A stretch of DNA of 64,000 nucleotides from Lottia gigantea (taxonomy: Eukaryota > Mollusca > Gastropoda > Lottiidae), in the NCBI RefSeq assembly GCF_000327385.1, contig NW_008708358.1, forward strand, positions 801,335 to 865,334, read 5' to 3'. The notes beneath the pieces were generated by a model that saw only the letters and a program-made list of their open reading frames with translations, searched no databases and was not told the DNA's origin. Made by a program: the position numbers and the translations under genes. Shown piece by piece: positions 32,952-44,360 of this stretch (position 1 is the stretch's first letter; the number at the start of each line of letters is the position of its first letter).

Positions 32952-34787
32952 ATGGCCAAGGTTACAGTGCTCCTTTTCATGAGTATATACATTACGGTGA
33001 CAGTAAGTCAGAATTTATACCCACCATCGTGGGATCCCTATTGCGACGTTACCATTTCCACAGAATTCGTCAATATCACATGTAACCTAAAACCTGAAGA
33101 CCAAAAATTACTGACATTAAAAGATCTGAACGATTACACTAATAACACAGCAGCTAATGTGAAGTATTCGGTACTATGGAAATGCAGTCCCAATGCCAGC
33201 GTAACAATGAGATTACCGATGCAAATTCACAAACTGTACAGTCTGAAAGTGTTTGGTTGTCGTATTTTCGAGTATTATGATGATTGGAACCACCAGTCAC
33301 TTGGAAGCATCAAAGATAGCCTAGTATATGAAGAAATTGCAGATTGTACCCTCGTGTTTCATATCCTCCCACTTCTGCTTTCTCTTGACAATTTTCAAAA
33401 TGTTTCAAACGATTGGATGTGTGGTCCTGATACAACCATTAAACAATCTATTTCTAGAAACATTACATCAGTTATTATAGAACCCAATCAGAATGACTTT
33501 GACAATTTAAGCAATGAAACTAAATTATATGTACAAAAAATCCTGTTTAACATATTGATTGCAAACTCAAGTGTTGTACCTGATCCATTTCAATGGTGGA
33601 ATATCAAGAATATTGTTGATTTCGATTATCAACCAGAATGCAATTACCAAAAGTTAGAAGTTCTTGAAGTGGTAATGAGTGAAACATTGCATACTCAAAA
33701 CCTAAATATTATTTTCAAAAGCGTCAAAAGACAATATCCAAACATGAGAGTATTCAATTATTCATACAACGGCTATCAACTGTTCCCGCAAGAATGGAAA
33801 GAAAACATGCATAAATTTCCTAAACTGGAATATATCGACTATAGCTATAATTTAATATCTGATATTTGGAATGTGAATCGCTTTTGGGATGATTATCCTG
33901 GTCGACATGTAGTTTTAGATCTTCGTTATAACAACATCACCACATTGACCACTGAAACAATCTCCAAATGGACAGAACTTCAAGACATTACACTGAACAT
34001 ACGAGGAAATCCTTTGGATTGCGGATGTTTTAAACAAGATTTCCTGAACGCAGTTCAAGATGACACCTTCTTTGATGGTAAGATGCAGAAATATAAATAT
34101 ATACAAAACATGAAATGTGCTAGTCCAGCAACTGCTAGGGGTATCAAAATAATTAATTTGAGTAAAGCTGAGATGGGCTGTGAAATTCCACCGGACGATT
34201 TAACAATTTATTTAGTTGTATTAGGAGTATTGGCTGTCGTCTTGATTGTTTGTTTAATTCTTTTATTCAAATTCCGTAAAGAGATTAAACTCCTCCTGTA
34301 CGTGAAATTTAAAGTTTTGTTTCCCTGGGACGTTGACAAGTCTGCAGAGATGAAACGATTTGATGCCTTCATATCTTACAGTTCGTCTGAGAGTCAGTGG
34401 GTGTTAGGTCATCTCGTCCAAAAGTTGGAGTCACCGTTTGAATCCCACGATGCCTTGTCTTTATGTATACATGAAAGGGATTTCATCTGTGGAAAAAGCA
34501 TCCTTCTGAACATCATTGACAGCATTGAAAATAGTCGCCATACCATCGTAGTTTTATCTCGCAAATTTATTCAAAGTGTTTGGTCAATGGCAGAATTCAA
34601 AGAGGCTTACGAAGAAAGTGTTACTAAGAAACGCCGCCATTTGATTATCATAAAATATGAAAGTATACCGGAAGCAGAATTGGACTCAATGTTGAAACGT
34701 TGTATTAAGAGTTTTACCTATATTGATGTGAACGATCCCAGGTTCATAGACAGATTGAGATTTTCTCTTGCCACAAAAAGTAAATAA
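32952..34787 (+). CDS. Toll-like receptor, short ectodomain, no tail
   Basis: Single coding exon, 611 residues from the ATG in AACATGGCC; an in-frame ATG 27 bp upstream lies before a likely splice acceptor. Order of parts: signal peptide about 1-20; cap starting NLYPPSW with cysteines; leucine-rich repeats about 255-350 (e.g. LEYIDYSYNLISDI, VLDLRYNNITTL); LRRCT with NPLDCGCF; membrane helix about 418-440; TIR domain about 469-606 with FDAFISYS, LCIHERDFICG and FIDRLRFSL. The BB-loop proline is Cys513. It ends five residues after the TIR box 3 region, unlike the paralogue at 23170-25143. Juxtamembrane text (GIKIINLSK, EMGCEIPP) is almost identical in the two, while ectodomains differ widely, as expected of diverging immune receptors. 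An AATAAA overlaps the stop codon (34784-34789), and transposon copy B begins about 205 bp further on. Confidence 0.95.
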   Translation: MAKVTVLLFMSIYITVTVSQNLYPPSWDPYCDVTISTEFVNITCNLKPEDQKLLTLKDLNDYTNNTAANVKYSVLWKCSPNASVTMRLPMQIHKLYSLKVFGCRIFEYYDDWNHQSLGSIKDSLVYEEIADCTLVFHILPLLLSLDNFQNVSNDWMCGPDTTIKQSISRNITSVIIEPNQNDFDNLSNETKLYVQKILFNILIANSSVVPDPFQWWNIKNIVDFDYQPECNYQKLEVLEVVMSETLHTQNLNIIFKSVKRQYPNMRVFNYSYNGYQLFPQEWKENMHKFPKLEYIDYSYNLISDIWNVNRFWDDYPGRHVVLDLRYNNITTLTTETISKWTELQDITLNIRGNPLDCGCFKQDFLNAVQDDTFFDGKMQKYKYIQNMKCASPATARGIKIINLSKAEMGCEIPPDDLTIYLVVLGVLAVVLIVCLILLFKFRKEIKLLLYVKFKVLFPWDVDKSAEMKRFDAFISYSSSESQWVLGHLVQKLESPFESHDALSLCIHERDFICGKSILLNIIDSIENSRHTIVVLSRKFIQSVWSMAEFKEAYEESVTKKRRHLIIIKYESIPEAELDSMLKRCIKSFTYIDVNDPRFIDRLRFSLATKSK

Positions 34788-35222
34788 ATCCAGTGCAAAG
34801 GTGATATATATTACGTTTTGGGTGTTCATTTTTTATCATTTTTTATTATCATTTCATATGTTCGTTAAGACATTTAGCCGTGTACTAACTCCATCGACTC
34901 ACTAACCGTAATATTGATTTCCTTGTTTTTATCATATGTGTGAAAAGTATCGTTAGTTCCAGCGTTTGTGGATATTTATTTATTATTGATACACTGTAAA
35001 AAAAATTTCCTTCGATTAACAGAAAAAATTCCGGCAGCTGATTTACCAGAATTTAAATTTTGCCTTCAGTTATATAACAGAATTTCTTGTAAAATATTTG
35101 CTTTAAATAACAGAAATATTTTACTACAAAATCTGTTAAATTACAGAATGACTAATAATATTTCCTGTAATTAACAGAAAATAGGAAGGATATTCTGGTA
35201 AATCTGCTGCCGGAATTTTTCT

Positions 35223-35272
35223 NNNNNNNNNNNNNNNNNNNNNNNNNNNNNNNNNNNNNNNNNNNNNNNNNN
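35223..35272. other. Assembly gap (50 N)
   Basis: Fifty undetermined bases inside transposon copy B. Copy A has about 500 bp at the corresponding place, including direct and inverted motif repeats that could have broken the assembly. The fixed size suggests a placeholder rather than a measured length. Confidence 0.99.
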
Positions 35273-36570
35273 ATGATGCAACTCTAATCATTACTATAAG
35301 GCCTAATTGTTTTTGATGTGCACAGTTAATTGTTGCTCGTTCGAAAATCAGGTCAAGTCTCATAATGCTCCGTAACTTTTAGCTGGTAAATAATGGCAGA
35401 AACTCTAAAGAAAGGGAAAAGGTGACATACCTGAAAAGATAAATTTAAAATGAGAAAATATTTGTTGTGCTAACGTACTGTAGTAGTGTAGTAATAGTAG
35501 GGCACTGGATCTTTTAGTTCGAGAAATCCAGAGTCCAATTTACCCTCGTTTACAAATTTTGTAATGCCTCGCCTACGTGGTGGGTCCTAACATTGAGTGT
35601 AAACGGTTAAGGTTTATTGACAAGAATATTAATGACAAAATTCTCATTCCTTGTATTCTTGTACTCTGGTGCAATCATAACCATAAAAGGCTGAAAAAGC
35701 GAGGATGTACAAAAACAGAAAAAGAAATTATAAATTAAAAATAATAAATTAGTAAAGGCATAAGAAAGTGGATGGAAATTAAGAGCATGATGCAATGACA
35801 CACTTATGTATAGCAGTCATGGGTGGCCCTACAAAATAATTTCTTAAAAGCAGGTTGCACAGTTTGACATCGATAAGACATTGCAAATGTTATTAATAGT
35901 AGGTACAAACATTTTATATAGTGTCACTTGTACAAAGTTGGTGGGAAAACTGACTTGAGGTATCTATGCATAATTTGGCGCCATTTTGTCGGGTTTGTTT
36001 ACATTTTGGTAAAAGTTTTCAGACAGCATGAACAAATATAAAATTGCAATAGAAATTATGGATCCTGTGATATTTCATATCGTTGGAGGTTTTCTTATGT
36101 AATCGGGTATAAACTTACATTGCGGTTGGCTAAACCTGAAGAATTAGAGAAATGAATTTGAGGACTTCATTGCCATAAAAAAAATTTATTAATTTTTCTA
36201 CTCTCTTAGACAGAAGAGTTCCAAACAGAAAGATGACTCTTGACATGACTGATCTAAGTTTCAGACCACAAATATCACACATGTATAAAGTGATAAAATG
36301 GTAACATTACAAATTTATTTAGGCAATAATTAAAATACACTCACCTGTGAATTTGTATTCAGTGATCATTTCCACTCTACCCAAGACCAAGTAAGCTAAG
36401 CCTAGTCTAGTTCATCATGTAGGATAAATTTAAGTCATTTTGTCGTTGTCCCCACACGCTTAAAATTCAGTAAAACATTTTGCAGTTTTTGACATGCATC
36501 TCACCATATTAAATTTAATTTAAGAAATTCACAAAAATCCCTTCGACGTAGCCTTGTTTTGATGTGGGAT

Positions 36571-36621
36571 AAGATGGCGGCGTGACGATAAACTGACCTC
36601 GTGTCTTTACCGATGACGTCA
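36571..36621 (-). promoter_or_regulatory. YY1-like plus CRE block in copy B
   Basis: AAGATGGCGGC at 36571-36581 and TGACGTCA at 36614-36621, the mirror image of the block in copy A. Here the YY1-like site is complete (AAGATGGCGGC), whereas copy A has one mismatch next to the core. Retention in both copies suggests it belongs to the element. Confidence 0.45.
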
Positions 36622-37037
36622 TACCTACTTTGATTAACAGGTCGAAACTATCATAACGCAAAATCACAGTTTCCGTAAATTAACAGCAATCCTGTTATAA
36701 TTTTCCGTAAGGAAACATAAAGTTCCTGTCAAAAAAACAGTATGACCACGCATGCGCCGACTTCGCTTATCTACAGACAAGTTTGGAAAAAAATGATAAT
36801 AACACAGAATTTACGTAAATTTACTGACAAATAACGTAATTTTTCTTAAATGACATACGACAAAGATTAATTTACGTAAAATAACATATTTCCTTATTGC
36901 AGAACTAACATTCTGTTAATGTAAGAACAAAGTCCGTAAATCAACAGGAAAGTATGTATATCAGCAGAAATTTACGTATATCAACAGAAAATATCAAGTA
37001 AATTTCTGTCAAAAAAACGGACTTTTTTTACAGTGTA

Positions 37038-37952
37038 TGATTACTTGGTACATTCGTTTGTGGCATCAAAGTTGTCAAAAAATATTTTGTTAATTTTAAC
37101 AACTCCTTTTGATATTGTGGTGTTTATCTATTGTATATAGTTATTTAAAAGAGACTTTCTCCGGACAATTTATGTGAATATTGGTTTATGATATGGGATA
37201 TCGTTGTCTCTGTAATCTTTTATCACACTCTCCATTTTATTAGATTATAAATGAGGACTTTGATGTACTAACTTATGTATACTTTATGAAATATATTTGT
37301 ATATGTCTGAATTTTCGCTCAGCGAGGCAGGTTGGAATAAGCATTACGCTTTTTTCTGTATCGCTTATATAATGTTTTGTACATTGTACCACTTATCTAT
37401 AATAAAGAAATATTGTTTACAAAAAATATTGGATATGCTATTAATGTTTTACATTTATATATTGTTAACAAACAATTAACCAAACAGGTAGTAAAGTTGT
37501 AATATTATCCCTTAAATGTGATTGGTTGACTCGTTAATTTCGTCATAACGCTCATAGAATTACTTTTGTGGTTCAGTGATTTATTTAAATACCTGTATAC
37601 CAAGCTGGTACAAATTTATAAGTTGGTGTGCCCAGTACCGTCTAATCAATGTTATTGAGCAAGGGATTTCTTTCCTTCTTTCTTTTACTCCTTTTTGACC
37701 CTTGATCGATTGCATTATCCACTCCCGTCTATAAATTCCTACTATTTCGTGATTATCAAGTTTTTATCTGCAATCTTTATAATGTCTGAGCGAACGAAAG
37801 AATACCAAAGTCTAAAAGCCAGTCGGAAAATCCATGGACAGGACAAAATGAAAAAACAATCGGTAAACAACATTCCAGAAATGAACTAAATAAAAGCGGA
37901 GCTCTCAAGGGAGGTCGTATTAGAGGTACTGATTAGAATTATGTTATCTCTT
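37038..37952. other. Gene-free stretch
   Basis: AT-rich sequence between transposon copy B and the second direct repeat; no gene or RNA could be supported. Confidence 0.45.
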
Positions 37953-38213
37953 GTTATGGGAAATACGACTTCCGAGATGGTATACAGCATTCGTTACTTC
38001 AAATTTTGCTCGGAAGTCGTGTTTTCTATTGGAGAACTCCGGTAGCTAAAATTATTTGAGTTCACGACATATGACATATTAATGTTAGGCAACTAATCAG
38101 AATTATATAATGGACACACGTTATATAATTATTATGCAAATTAAGTATATTCTCTCTCATTTTTCAAATCTGTCCCGAATAGAATCAAGTGGTAATTACA
38201 ACTTCATTAGTAC
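37953..38213 (+). repeat. Dispersed direct repeat, copy 2
   Basis: Homologue of 30745-31035 in the same orientation. It includes a short inverted pair, AAATACGACTTCCGAG and CTCGGAAGTCGTGTTT, about 40 bp apart. Together the two copies bracket the plus-strand TLR gene and transposon copy B. Confidence 0.85.
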
Positions 38214-39860
38214 GACTTCAATCATCATAGTCAAAAGACTTTGAGCAAACCGGGCCTGTCTCTTTTCCTTTGGAGAGGGTTATTGGTACGATGGGAACCT
38301 ACCCTGGGATGTGGAAAGGGGCTGAAAATTACATTTTATATGACATGACGTATTCTTCCACAAAATAACTTGAAACCAGGCCAAACTTATATTACAATAT
38401 TACTACAATAAGTAATAGAATATTATATTTTAAAATTTTATTATTCGGAAAATATTATATACATTGCAGTGTAAAGTAGCCAAGCTTGACATAGATTTGC
38501 AGCTTTGTTTTGTAGTGTAAACACGTATAGAAGTTCATAATAAAGACTGCATTGAGTTTGTAACAAAGCTTCAAAGTATTACATTATAAAGATATATTTA
38601 TACAACAAATAAGATTCACGGTTAACACAAGATATACCCCATCAAAAACCTTTTTAACATATGTGACCTGTCCACGTTGGGAACTTAACATTGTGTTTGT
38701 TATTGAGAAAAAATATAAAAGAGGATAAACTAACACAGAGACATCAGGAAGTTTACATGACCTAACTTCATCCACATAACATATAAGCAGAAAAGTTGAA
38801 TTTAATGACATCCATCATCGTACTTCGATTCTTAAAAGTGTCAAATAAAGCTACATTGACTTCTTTCAATGTTTGCTGAAACTAAACATCAACTGCCAGA
38901 CTATACCGTCCATGTGCCAAGGCGATAGTTACCTGGAGAATCGTTCCATCCGGTACACACCTTCATATCTTAAATATAAAAAACAACCCTTTTCAGCCTT
39001 TTAATTCCAGGTCTATGCGGATATGCAAATTGGCGAAACGAAAACTTTAAGCTCACACTACAGTAATAGTACTTATACTGCTGAGATGTTTGTTATGAAT
39101 CATGCTCTGTAATGATGATTCAGTCTCGACGAGGATCTATTGTGAGTCCCCGATTGCTTCAGAGTTGACAAAAGGGGAATAGTCATTTCAAACTGTATAT
39201 CGAAGAGCCATAGGTGAAAAGAATTAGACTGACACATTCCACTTGAATCTTATTATATTTCAAAACACTAAGAAGCCAAATAACAGGATTACGCATTTGA
39301 ATTGAATCAGTTCTATTCAAGGGAAGTAAATCTGAAATACACGACCTAAAGAAAACCCGATGAGAGAGATCTATATAACGCTCATTTTATACATGTATTT
39401 TGATACATAACAAACCTTTTTTTATTGCCTAAAAGATAATAGAATAAGGTAATATCTAAATCTGTATTCGTACTATTAATAAAGATCTATGATAGATAGA
39501 AGGGAACGTAAATACTTACAAAAACAAATATGAGATCCACAATAAACGTGAATATTGCTGAATTTGCAGATGTTAAGAAAAGTAAAAAAAACTTCTCGAT
39601 TGGCGATAAGAATTTGATCTCTGGAATTAGGTCGTAGGAAGAAGCTTGACGGTGCAGATTAGCCTTTGTTTTAAACAATACCGAACTATTTTGTTATTTT
39701 TTCAGTTGACAACTGGTCGTTCTCATGGCAACCTAGATTATAAACCTATTAATTGTTTTCATCAGCTACATTACCTTTTCTTATTGAAGAATAAAACAAT
39801 ATATTCATCGTCGCTCTGGGGCAACAACTTGATAAATCTCTTTCATTATAGCTCAATTCA
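38214..39860. other. Gene-free stretch with weak exon-like frames
   Basis: Two minus-strand frames rich in hydrophobic residues occur: 38584-38811 (75 codons, true ATG) and a frame ending at a good donor, TTT|GTAAGTAT, near 39517. Neither has a recognised family and no connecting exons were found, so they are not called. Confidence 0.35.
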
Positions 39861-39903
39861 CACCGGAAATAACATTGGAAATAACCAATTTACATCGGAC
39901 CAA

Positions 39904-40334
39904 CCGGAAGTGATAAAAAAAACTATCAGGAGTTAAATGATTTCCGACTAGCTGACATTATTATTAGTTCCATCTCACTCGTTATTTTATGCTTGACTTT
40001 TATTCAACAAGAATTGTCTATTTTCATGGAACATTGTCTCAAAGGATGTTTGGCATCAAGTCTGTATGAAGGACTTATTCCATTCTAGCAGGATACCACA
40101 AAATGCATACATATATATTATATAAATATATATCCATTTTATGCTCCAGTGTTTTAAATTCGTTTCAAGTATAAATTCCATGTCGATACTTGCCAACATT
40201 TCGATCATGTTAAACTAGAACCGGAAGTAGAAATCCTGACCCACTTGCCATTGATTTGACCTGGTAATATTATACGAAATAACTTCCGGAAATTAGAGTG
40301 GAAAGAGGCAATTAATTGCAGAACAACCGGAAGT
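39904..40334. promoter_or_regulatory. Cluster of CCGGAAGT (ETS-type) sites
   Basis: Four exact CCGGAAGT/ACTTCCGG octamers within 431 bp (39904, 40221, 40282 reversed, 40327) plus CCGGAAAT at 39863. CCGGAAGT is the core of ETS/GABPA promoter sites. In DNA this AT-rich four copies so close is unexpected. No gene start was found beside them, so a regulatory role is unproven. Confidence 0.35.
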
Positions 40335-43300
40335 GACAATGAGCGCCATGATTTCGTGCTTCCTGTAATTGAGCAATTTTGGTTCTATTTGATTGGTCAT
40401 TTGAGACAAAGGTAATACAATAGAGGAAATGAAGGAGTAAAATAACTTCAGTTGTCGTTTGACCTAATTTACAGGCATATTACAAATTGTTCTTTTTCTT
40501 GTATGATAAATGCATGAAGAAATTCTCGGAAAAATGAAATCTCTATTAGCAGAAGCCCTCATGGGGTTGCCATGATGGTTTCTATGGTTTTATTTTTTAA
40601 AAGGTGTAGAAGGAACACTTTTCCGGATAACAGTAACATCAGCAATAGATATAAAGAATTTTTCAGTGTTTTTTACCTTATAATTTCGTTTCTAAAGGCA
40701 TAACAGTATTAACAAATATATCTGACAAATAAAAGTAAGAAACCTTAATCAAACAAGAAGGATTGTTTTATTTTAAAATAGTCTATAATCAGAAGATTAT
40801 TTTCTTTCTGACAAAATTTTGTAACTTATTGACGGGAAACATAAGGCATGTAATTTTATATTATAAAAATGCGTAAAAGCAAGACAATTCTGTCAATCAA
40901 AAATATTCCCTTTCTTCTGTAATCTTATATAAACTTTATCAAGACTTTTTTTTCTTGTGTGTAAGCACAAGAAACAGATTGACAAAATATATTTTGAATG
41001 AAAACAACTAGCTTACGTTAGGGATTAATTTTCAGTTTCAGTAATAATTAACATGGAGATCTACCGTCTTTTATCCTCCGATTGGAAACGCGTAGGCTGC
41101 CGGTATAGCTCTAGATAGTACCTTTAACGCTCTTATCTGAGGGTAGAGCATTAGTTATCATGAGTAATTAAGTAAGTAACCCCCAGGTACTTCGACCTAT
41201 TATTTTGGGCTCAATTAAACAAAGTGACACGTAAAGAAACGTTTGCTAGTAAAATGACGTATACATCTTTAATGAGATACGACCGATAAAAACTAAAATG
41301 TAGGGTAAATAGGGTACATAAATACTAGATGTAACCCTTAAAACATACTAGAAGACTAGTTTCAGACATATTGGTAAGTTAGAAATCTGACCAATGTAAT
41401 TAAATTGTTTATGACAAGTTTGTCTGAAATCAATTTCTTTATTATATCACGGTATGTATTCAGTATAGAATGTTGTCATAATGTGATGTTTGATTTGTGA
41501 AAGAGTTATTGAAAGTCTGTGGACCTATTGAAAACTCTAATCCTGGAAAGACTGGCCTCTCATTAATTCTTATAAACCGGTTTCACTCCGTCAATAGCCT
41601 GAACCAAACACATAATCATATCTCCAGTCCGGAAAATAAGCCCGTTTCAATGGACAAAGCACGTTTAGATTGAATAATTTATACGAAAAGCTAAGACGCA
41701 GATGTATGAACTCACAAAATATATATTACGGCAGTTTCAAGAGGGGAAAATGAAATTAATATAAATGAATTTCAGGAAGATAATACATAGACCTTCCTTG
41801 ACAATCAGCTTGAGATTAATGATGCCAAATATGAAAAACGAAATCCAAAGATTTTTCAACATATTTATTTGATTTTGATTTACATATAGTCATTAACCAT
41901 TTCTTCACTGTGACGTCATGGTAGGTCGTATATCAGAAAGATATATTGGAAAAAATAATACACGACACAGTATACGCAATCAACAAAGATGTATTTCGTT
42001 AAAAATTGTAGAAAAAAATTTCCTTGAAATAGAAAACACACAAATTCGGCTTGAAAAATCCCTTGTTGTCGTGTGAATATTATGGATTAATATATTTACT
42101 AACATGATAAGGATAAACAGTTTATTTTAAAGATTTCAGTAACTGATGATGGTAAATACGTTCACTTTGGTAAATGCTTCACAGACTGTATCGAATCTAA
42201 AACATATTAGACTACAAGTAAATCAAACTTGCAGTGCTGATATTCAATAACGCAGCTCACTATGACGTCGAAACTTAATGATTTTTGACGAGTTGTAATA
42301 GTACCGGTTATCCAAATAAACTTTATTCGTTATGTGTGTAAATTTAGGATGTTTCCTTCGCATTCATGGACTATTTGGTGTTAATTTTTCCCATTACATC
42401 CATCATCATTTTTCTATTATACCTGCTTGTAGTGAACATTACGAACCCAGATGTGTATCTTGGTTCTTATCCAAGAGTCGTCAAGTCTTCCATATATTAA
42501 CTCATATCCAAGAGTCGTCAAGCCTTCCATATAGCTTAAGTTAAGAAATATTTTAAGAATTTAAGAATTTCTATGTATACGGGCTCTACTGTTTTGTGGA
42601 GAAAAGATAAAAATGACAAGAATAACGAGTGTAACCAGGTGGATATAGCACACTTATACATATCCAATATATTATTTTTGAGATATTAAAAGACCTTAAT
42701 TAATAGCAACCAGATTTCGCAGATTTGCCAACAATGAGTACAATACATTGTGATTATATAAACCACATGGCTGTTGGTACACAGCTTAAAATAATGCCAA
42801 TATGAAATTACGGATATGGTTAATTTGAAATCTGTTTAATAAAATTTCTCAGTAAGCAGACTAGTTTTCTTCCTGTCTGGTTCACATCTTTCCATTTTTA
42901 GGATTTATAACCTTACCTTTCCGTATATAATACACTGTCTAATGTACATCCACGGAAATTGCACGTTTATAAAAAACCCATAAACACTAAAATTATACTG
43001 ATACCGTGATCATGAATAGTTTTCTAATTGATTAACACAGACTTCAATTCTTTTTTGTTTGAAGCAGTATCATTCCAGTCATGTAACACAAATGTTTCTT
43101 TATTTGGAAGGAATTGGTCTTGAGATTTGTCGAGGTGGCCATTGAACTAGTCGAGTCCTGATCTGGAAGTAAAAGACTATATAAGAATAATAGAATGGAC
43201 CATGTTGTATAAGTAAATACGTCTTGAACTCTAGGTACTCCGAGATACCAATCTAGAAAAGAGGATAAATTTAAACCAGTTAGTACAATATTGACTAATA

Positions 43301-44360
43301 GCTTAACCCAATAAAGTATTTGAGGATTGAATTAACACTCTACTTGTCACATTCTTTTATTCTTCTTTAGTCAGCCTTTCGCTGTGAATAGTCTAAAATG
43401 ACCAGTGCCTATATACTCAATTTGAAGCGACCATCAACATTATTGACTTCGATTTTTCCATTTCATCGACGGTTCCATATAGAGTAGAGACATATCTTCT
43501 GAAAGAACATTTCTATTTGCACTTAAAAGAAAATTTTAACATTAGCAAGGAAAAAGATTTCGTTATTAGAAATACTGAATATATTCAAAGTTTGAGCGCA
43601 CACTTGAATTTTTTTTCAGTTTCATTAGTTGGTTCATTGCTGACTGGTAACACCTACCCACTTACAGTTAGGTTCTCCGTAAACGCCTATGCACGCATGT
43701 ACAGTTTCGCAAAAGTTACGTCAACCCTCTTTGATCTTTTGACAATTGGATTTTCTATTATTTGTAGCATGACCGTTCAAGTCAAAGGAGTTAATTTCAC
43801 ATCCGACTTGTCATCATGAGTAAATACAACCTACATTGTATCTGTTTAGATAACGTGGTTTAATTAACACCAATATCTAGGGATTCCTGACAATGGTATA
43901 CTAAATTGCTTTGCGATAATACTATGATGTGATAACACTAAACCCTGCAACTTGTGGCGTTTCTATGCATCATTAGGATGGGAGGGGAAATACAGTAGGG
44001 CCACAGGAAATGAGGCTCAATTCTGTAAGGCGTAGATACTTTATTGATTACAACCCTACAACCACTATTAGTTATGTTAATGCTGTAAAAAGATGTGGCA
44101 CAAACCCAGTCGCAAGGTAAGATTGCTATCCTGGTAGGTAGTCAAGAAGTGAACTGCTAATCGGTTGTCTGTAAGGTACTACTACATCTGTTATATGACT
44201 TATGTTAACTGCCAAACCAATGTAGGTATGCAAAACGCAAATACTAGTTATCAGTGAAGCACGCAATGATTACCATGTACCTGATGGCTCTATGATCTGT
44301 TGTCAGGTATCAATAATTAGACCAATAAATCAGCAATACAAATTTTATTGATTTTATATT
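40335..44360. other. Gene-free stretch
   Basis: AT-rich. A 36-bp direct duplication lies at about 42468-42533 (CCAAGAGTCGTCAAG followed by CTTCCATATA in each unit). The 100-codon frame at 43517-43819 starts at TTG, matches nothing I recognise and is not called. Confidence 0.45.

Larger units (their letters stand above)
34992..37035 (-). mobile_element. TA-flanked CACTG DNA transposon, copy B (inverted)
   Basis: 2044 bp including a 50-N gap, in the opposite orientation to copy A. Ends CACTGTAAAAAA and TTTTTTACAGTG, flanked by TA at 34990-34991 and 37036-37037. Sequence is highly similar to copy A through the promoter-like block, the 27-codon frame (here minus strand, ending near 35607) and the terminal motif arrays. 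Differences include a roughly 60-bp segment present in A (near 26966-27030) and absent here, and the region lost at the gap. It begins just downstream of the plus-strand TLR stop codon and probably lies in, or abuts, that gene's 3' UTR. Confidence 0.85.

Noticed and set aside
43517-43819. 100-codon plus-strand open frame
   Set aside because: Starts at TTG, lacks a recognisable domain and splice context; frames of this length are expected in 64 kb by chance.
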